Source: Voacanga thouarsii | Lineage: Eukaryota; Streptophyta; Magnoliopsida; Gentianales; Apocynaceae | NCBI GenBank assembly: GCA_026120185.1 | Contig: JANUWF010001635.1 | Span: 62,001 to 126,000, forward strand | DNA length: 64,000 nt | Direction of reading: 5' to 3' | Part shown: positions 59,791 through 64,000 of the stretch, in pieces | Position numbering within the stretch: position 1 is the first letter of the stretch | How the letters are laid out: the number at the start of each line of letters is the position of its first letter | Translations under genes and position numbers: made by a program | Notes under the pieces: generated by a model | Told to the model about the DNA's origin: nothing | The model's database searches: none | The model's input: the letters and a program-made list of their open reading frames with translations, nothing else

Positions 59791-60020
59791 ACAAAGGGTA
59801 ATGACTATTAAATTAATTTTTTTTAAAAAAATTGCAACTTAGGATTCTGCTTTCTCCTCTTCAGTACAACATATCCCTTTATTGTCTCCGGCATGTGCAA
59901 AATATTAGTGCCTTCTCTCCTGAGCTAACCATCCTAATCCTGGTGGCACCAATTCCTCTCAAACGTGTATATCCATGAGTTTTTGAATCGGAAAAAGAAC
60001 AAAAATTCCTTTCCTCATAT

Positions 60021-60074
60021 GGTCAAAGGAAATTATTTGGCAATCTTGTTGCAGGCGATTGAGCACTATATATA
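60021..60074 (+). promoter_or_regulatory. W-box core and TATA box of the decayed peptide gene
   Basis: GGTCAA (reverse of TTGACC) is at 60021-60026 and TATATATA at 60067-60074. Aligned with 54874-54917. Confidence 0.45.
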
Positions 60075-60175
60075 GGAGACCAGCTTGAGAGATATATACA
60101 GAACACTTCTTGAATTAATGCAAGTTCATTCTTCTACTATAAACTTATAGTTTGTGTTCGATTCCCATCGCTCTC

Positions 60176-60392
60176 ACGGTAGGAAGTCATTGCAAATCTC
60201 TTGCATTGATCATTGATATTCTCTTTTTTAGGCCGTTTAACTTTCATCAATGGCGCTCGTCCTCTCAGCTCTGCAAAGCTTGAGAAAATGTCCGGTGGAC
60301 CAAGCTCGGGAGGCTGGAGACATAAAGCAACCACCGGTGAAATAATGGAGGAGAACAAGAGATCCAGCCATAGTCGTGGCCAGGGAAATTAG
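60176..60392 (+). pseudogene. Decayed paralogue of the seven-motif peptide gene
   Basis: Aligns with the gene at 55029 from its start to its stop. The start codon reads ACG (60176-60178). The signal-peptide region is frameshifted with an in-frame stop (tttttaggccg). Two peptide units remain: SGGPSSGGWRH (60291-60323) and a terminal RSSHSRGQGN ending at 60392, with the GPSP core lost. The EENK spacer is kept. The promoter and 3' UTR also match the 55-kb locus. A LINE was inserted about 400 bp upstream of the lost start. It carries only two units, so it either shrank by repeat contraction or never expanded. Confidence 0.8.
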
Positions 60393-61006
60393 CGTGATAA
60401 AAATTGATGACGAACATTTTTTCTAATTTTTTACGATTCCTATAGTCTTCTATATTTATATTTGTTATTTTTTTGTTCTATGTTTCTCAACGAGTTCTCT
60501 ATTATTTAATTTAATTTGATTAGATCATTAATTTATTACGATTATAATAAATTTGTTATTGTACTTAATTAAAAAAAAAGAAGAAAAGAATGAACACTAA
60601 TTAATTTGTTCTTGTCCTACTAAATTTGCCTTGCCACAATAGGCAACCCTAGGATCCGTTCTCTAATGGCAAGCATGCACGATCTTCGAGACCAAAGCAG
60701 CTATAACTAGCCAGATTGTGCCTTTCGACTGAAAAGGTGAAGTGTTCAATTGGCTTTCTCCTCTTCAACTGCTAGAAACGCCCCTTTCCAATTAGCATAA
60801 TAAACTAGTCATGGAACCATGTGGCAATCTGAAGAGGACAAAACTATGGTCTTTTCTTTTGTGGATGTCAGCAGTGAAGCTCCCTCGGTGGTTCCCTTCA
60901 AAAGAATTTAGAGGAGACGGCACCCCCAATTTCAAAGCCCTCCCAGACCCCAACCCTCGTGTTTGAATATGGCACCGTTGTTGCCTTCCAATTTCCGATC
61001 CTCCAT

Positions 61007-61074
61007 GGTCAAATTCGCCACCTCCGTGCTTGCATCAGAAGTCATACTAATTCCAATCCTTCCACTATATATAT
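61007..61074 (+). promoter_or_regulatory. W-box core and TATA box of the 61.2-kb peptide gene
   Basis: GGTCAA (reverse of TTGACC) is at 61007-61012 and TATATATAT at 61066-61074, 110 bp before the start codon. Confidence 0.55.
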
Positions 61075-61183
61075 GTTGGAGTTGGTTTGTTGGACACACA
61101 CAACGGCAGCTCACTCTCTCAAAGACAAAAGCAAGCATCTTTCTGCAAACACTCTTGACTTCCCTGATCAGCTCTGTGAAGCC

Positions 61184-61444
61184 ATGTCAACTTCCAAGTC
61201 TTTCTGGCTTGTCTTCGTTCTTCTTCTCCTAATCTTGATTCATGATACAGAAGCTCGTCCTCTAAATGTTGTTCATCCTCTCAGGTATATTGATGAACAT
61301 ATCCAAACTGTCGTTGATGAGTTGTATATCGAAGCCATTAAAACTGGTGGCCCGAGCAACGGTGGAGAGGGACACAAGTTCAGCGATTCTCTGCCCATTC
61401 AGGGCATCAAGAACTCTGGTCCAAGCCCTGGCGCAGGCCACTAG
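61184..61444 (+). CDS. PIP-like secreted peptide precursor (two SGPS motifs)
   Basis: An 86-residue precursor starting at the ATG at 61184. A longer open frame begins at 60959, but the TATA box at 61066 lies inside it, so the shorter start is preferred. Signal peptide about 1-24 (FWLVFVLLLLILIHDTEA). The pro-region has a conserved block VDELYIEAIK (44-53), matching FDELFIEAIK of the 55-kb precursor. Two peptide units follow: TGGPSNGGEGH (54-64) and the C-terminal SGPSPGAGH (78-86). Two motifs, one internal and one terminal, is a layout reported for some PIP precursors. The shared pro-region shows that this gene and the 55-kb gene descend from one ancestor. Probable function is a secreted signal perceived at the cell surface, as inferred from the family. 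Confidence 0.88.
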   Translation: MSTSKSFWLVFVLLLLILIHDTEARPLNVVHPLRYIDEHIQTVVDELYIEAIKTGGPSNGGEGHKFSDSLPIQGIKNSGPSPGAGH

Positions 61445-61779
61445 ACCAAAATCTTGATTTCTAACATCACCTGAATATTTTTTTATTCTTTGGTTCTTCT
61501 CAAGATTCTTTTTCAACATGTAACCAAATGCATTTGTTGATTCCAACTGCAAGAAATAGTTCAAATTAATGCAGAAAGTGTTTCTAGTGGAGCATGTGAA
61601 TGAATCTTAATAACCTTTTGTTTTTTTATACTAATCTTTTTCTTGAATTGAATTATTAAATTTAACTGTAGTAGATGTTTAATCCTTAGTTCACCAAAAC
61701 TATATATGAATTTGAAGTCTTACTGATTAATGCTTAATCCTATATATCACTTATAAATGTAGAACCAAAAAATATATTT

Positions 61780-61811
<32 letters not shown>

Positions 61812-61823
61812 AGAGAGAGAGAA
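61780..61823. repeat. Compound microsatellite (TA)n(TG)n(GA)n
   Basis: tatatatatatatatatata is followed by gtgtgtgtgtg and agagagagaga. Confidence 0.9.
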
Positions 61824-62251
61824 ATATAACTTTATTTGGTTAAGAAGTAGATAATATAAGGTGACAAATAACTTCCAGAGCTGTCGAAATTCTAATGGCA
61901 TGTGCATAATTTCATTAAGAAAGGAGAGGGCCGAATATGATCTAAATGGCCTAGTCTTTGGCATGGCAAACTGCTAGAATTCATCAAAAATATGTTTGAG
62001 CACGAAGGACTCTTTCAAAGGAGAAAAGTCTACTTAGTTACTTGCCTGCAGATTTCCTAGTATATATTGTCATGAAAATGAAAGCCAAAATCAACTCAGC
62101 TGCCTGCCAATAGCTCATGGTCAAGACCTAACTAATAATAGCTGGCGTTAAATCCTTGCAGTACGACGAAAATTTGGGTAGGAATTTTTTTGTACATAAT
62201 CTAATCTTCTGTTCTTGTTATAAGATTACCTACTTACAAATAATATCGACG

Positions 62252-62271
62252 TCTAATATTTAATAACAATA
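62252..62271. repeat. Left target-site duplication of LINE copy 3
   Basis: tctaatatttaataacaata is repeated exactly at 62640-62659. Confidence 0.9.
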
Positions 62272-62639
62272 TAACAATAACAAACTAAGCCTTAATCCCA
62301 AGTAACTTGGGATCGACTACATGAACTAACGTCAGGTAACGTCTGATCATCCACATGAATCCTCTCTCGTCACTTTCTTCTATCGAACGTCATACTTTCA
62401 TCCAAATTTAACAAAGACATATCTCTCTTAATTACCTCTATCCATGTCGTTTTAGGCCTACCTCTACCTCTACCTCTGTCTAACCTATCATGCCTCACTC
62501 TCTCCATCGCCCTAATAGGAACATCCCTCGGTCTTCCCTGAACATGTCCAAACCAACGCAGATGACTTTCTCTCATCTTTTCCTCAATAGATGCCGCACC
62601 CACCTTTTCCCTAATGATCTCATTTCTAACTCCATCATT
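62272..62639 (-). mobile_element. RTE-type LINE, copy 3, 5'-truncated
   Basis: 368 bp in minus orientation containing only the 3' end of the family: the C-terminal coding region (EEKMRESHLRWFGHVQGRPR, GRGRGRPKTTWIEVIKRDMS) and the TTG-type tail. It is flanked by a perfect 20-bp duplication. 5' truncation is usual for target-primed insertion. Confidence 0.92.
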
Positions 62640-62659
62640 TCTAATATTTAATAACAATA

Positions 62660-63448
62660 CATATATAAATATAATATTCATAAATTACATATTTATTTTC
62701 AAAATATAATATGTAATACATTAGGAATAAGTTTTTAATGAAAGAATATTTCTATCTAAATGTTTTCAATGTGTAAATTCTGACAAAATATGATAAAATC
62801 TTGTATTTACTACCCAAGAGGCAAGGGGGGGGGAGGAATAGCTAATGTTCTCCCATTATTTTCCCTTTTGTCCTTTCAAGCAAGATATTCCTCAATGAAA
62901 AGCAAAATAAGGAATCTTCTACCATCTATTCTCAATCTTTAAATGCTCAATTTCTAACATTTTTTTTTCTTTTGCTAAATTAATTGAAAGGAATATGGAC
63001 CAAATTAAAGATATCTACCATATAAAAATTATTTTCTAATTAATTGAGTTAATTACAACAATTTTAAATTTCTGGAGTAAACAAATGAAAACTTGATATT
63101 ATATTATTCAATTAAAAATTCAATCACCATAGAATGTCTTTTTCATAATACCTTCATAGATTTACCTCTAATTTGATCACCGTAACCTTACCAATAATAA
63201 ATAAAATTATAAACCTACTACAATTAAACATAGTGTTAGTCACTAATACATCAATCAACGGATCAGTCATTGCTAATTTCCAATATATTTAACAAGGGTA
63301 TATTTAAATTGATATTATATTCAATTTTATTTTTTTAAATTTACAAATTATTATTACGATATATTTAAATCAAAATTATAAAATTATTAATATATTATAA
63401 AAATATTATATTAAATTTATTTTTTATAAAAATACTAAAATAATAATA
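62660..63448. other. AT-rich spacer, no gene seen
   Basis: Low-complexity DNA with no reading frame of note. Confidence 0.6.
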
Positions 63449-63758
63449 ATCTATCCGTCCCTATTTATCTATTACAATTAAAAAATTTTGACGTCTTTTT
63501 TTATCTGTCATATTAAAAATTTTAGGTGTCATTAATGTTAATTTCATTGCATACCTTTGTATTAAATAATTTAAAAAAAAGTGTAATAACTTTAGAGGGA
63601 GGATTAAGTAAACAAAATAAGAAAATAATTGTGCAGAATATTAAATTTAATGATACTTTTAGAATGTATAAAAAAAATTGTATGAATTTAAAAAATTAAT
63701 TAATTTTTCTTAAATCGTGTAAAATAATTAACTATAACAAGTAAATAACGATGGAGAA
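63449..63758. mobile_element. Degenerate Stowaway-like MITE
   Basis: Left end ctatccgtccctatttatct and right end (other strand) ttctccatcgttatttactt are imperfect inverted copies. TA lies at 63447-63448 and 63759-63760. Boundaries are uncertain by a few bases. Confidence 0.5.
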
Positions 63759-63862
63759 TACTTTTTAAAAATAATTATACTATTCAATTAGTCGTAACGC
63801 TGAAAGTGCACACTTAGGACACCATCAGACCCCCTAGGCGGTCACTCTCCTGGTTCTTCCAC

Positions 63863-63870
63863 TATATATA
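63863..63870 (+). promoter_or_regulatory. TATA box of a gene probably starting beyond the window
   Basis: ttccactatatatat closely resembles the TATA region of the peptide gene at 61184 (ttccactatatatat at 61060). A pyrimidine-rich leader follows to the window end without a clear coding start. Confidence 0.4.
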
Positions 63871-64000
63871 TCTTCGGGTTTGGATGCCTTAAAAAGCCGT
63901 ATGAGTATAACCAGTAGCCAGTAGGATTGCGCCATCCTCTAACCTTTTCCTTCCCCGCAAATTCTTCCACCATCCGCAGCGCCCGTCTTGGTAACGCACA

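Noticed and set aside
60959..61183. N-terminal extension of the 61-kb peptide gene frame
   Set aside because: The TATA box lies within it and the ATG at 61184 is directly followed by a signal peptide, so the extension is promoter and leader.

Overview
This window looks like nuclear DNA of a flowering plant, most likely a eudicot. It has spliced plant genes (a CYP81-type P450, a WPP-domain/MAF1 protein, a SLY1/GID2 F-box protein, SGPS/PIP-type peptide precursors), AT-rich spacers, Stowaway MITEs, RTE-type LINEs, Ty1/Copia and Ty3/Gypsy elements with plant-type primer sites, and a CACTA transposon. The species cannot be named from the sequence. More than half of the window is transposon-derived.

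Layout. 1-2401 is the right part of a CACTA (En/Spm) transposon built from tandem ~110-bp palindromic units. 3064-6565 is a dead CYP81-like gene start split by an RTE LINE (3122-6384) with a perfect 15-bp target duplication. An intact two-exon CYP81-type P450 follows (7384-9041). 9926-10509 holds chained LTR-like fragments. 10510-25411 is a Ty3/Gypsy chromovirus that has been hit twice: a solo LTR sits in its 5' LTR (12077-13250) and a whole hAT transposon sits four codons into its gag gene (13901-18823). 26281-39270 is a gene-poor stretch holding minus-strand fragments of unrelated genes (plastid fructose-bisphosphate aldolase, amino-acid permease, other exon-like pieces). I read it, tentatively, as a gene-capturing element (Helitron-like). 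It is split by a young Ty1/Copia element (32336-38703).

The right half (39.3-64 kb) is gene space. It contains a MAF1/WPP gene (40023-40583), a PIP-like secreted peptide gene on the minus strand (44706-44969), a second on the plus strand (48774-49040), SLY1/GID2 (51963-52505), a precursor carrying seven tandem SGPS-like peptide motifs at a 23-residue period (55029-55637), its decayed paralogue (60176-60392) whose promoter region was split by another RTE LINE (56565-59790), and a two-motif precursor (61184-61444). A 5'-truncated third LINE copy lies at 62272-62639.

The most interesting biology is the peptide cluster: four intact precursors and one pseudogene of the SGPS/PIP type within 17 kb. 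All have a TATA box and a nearby W-box core (TTGAC[C/T]), and one has become a multi-peptide polyprotein. In Arabidopsis, PIP peptides are induced during immune responses and act through a receptor kinase (RLK7). That role is carried over here by family membership, not shown by the sequence.
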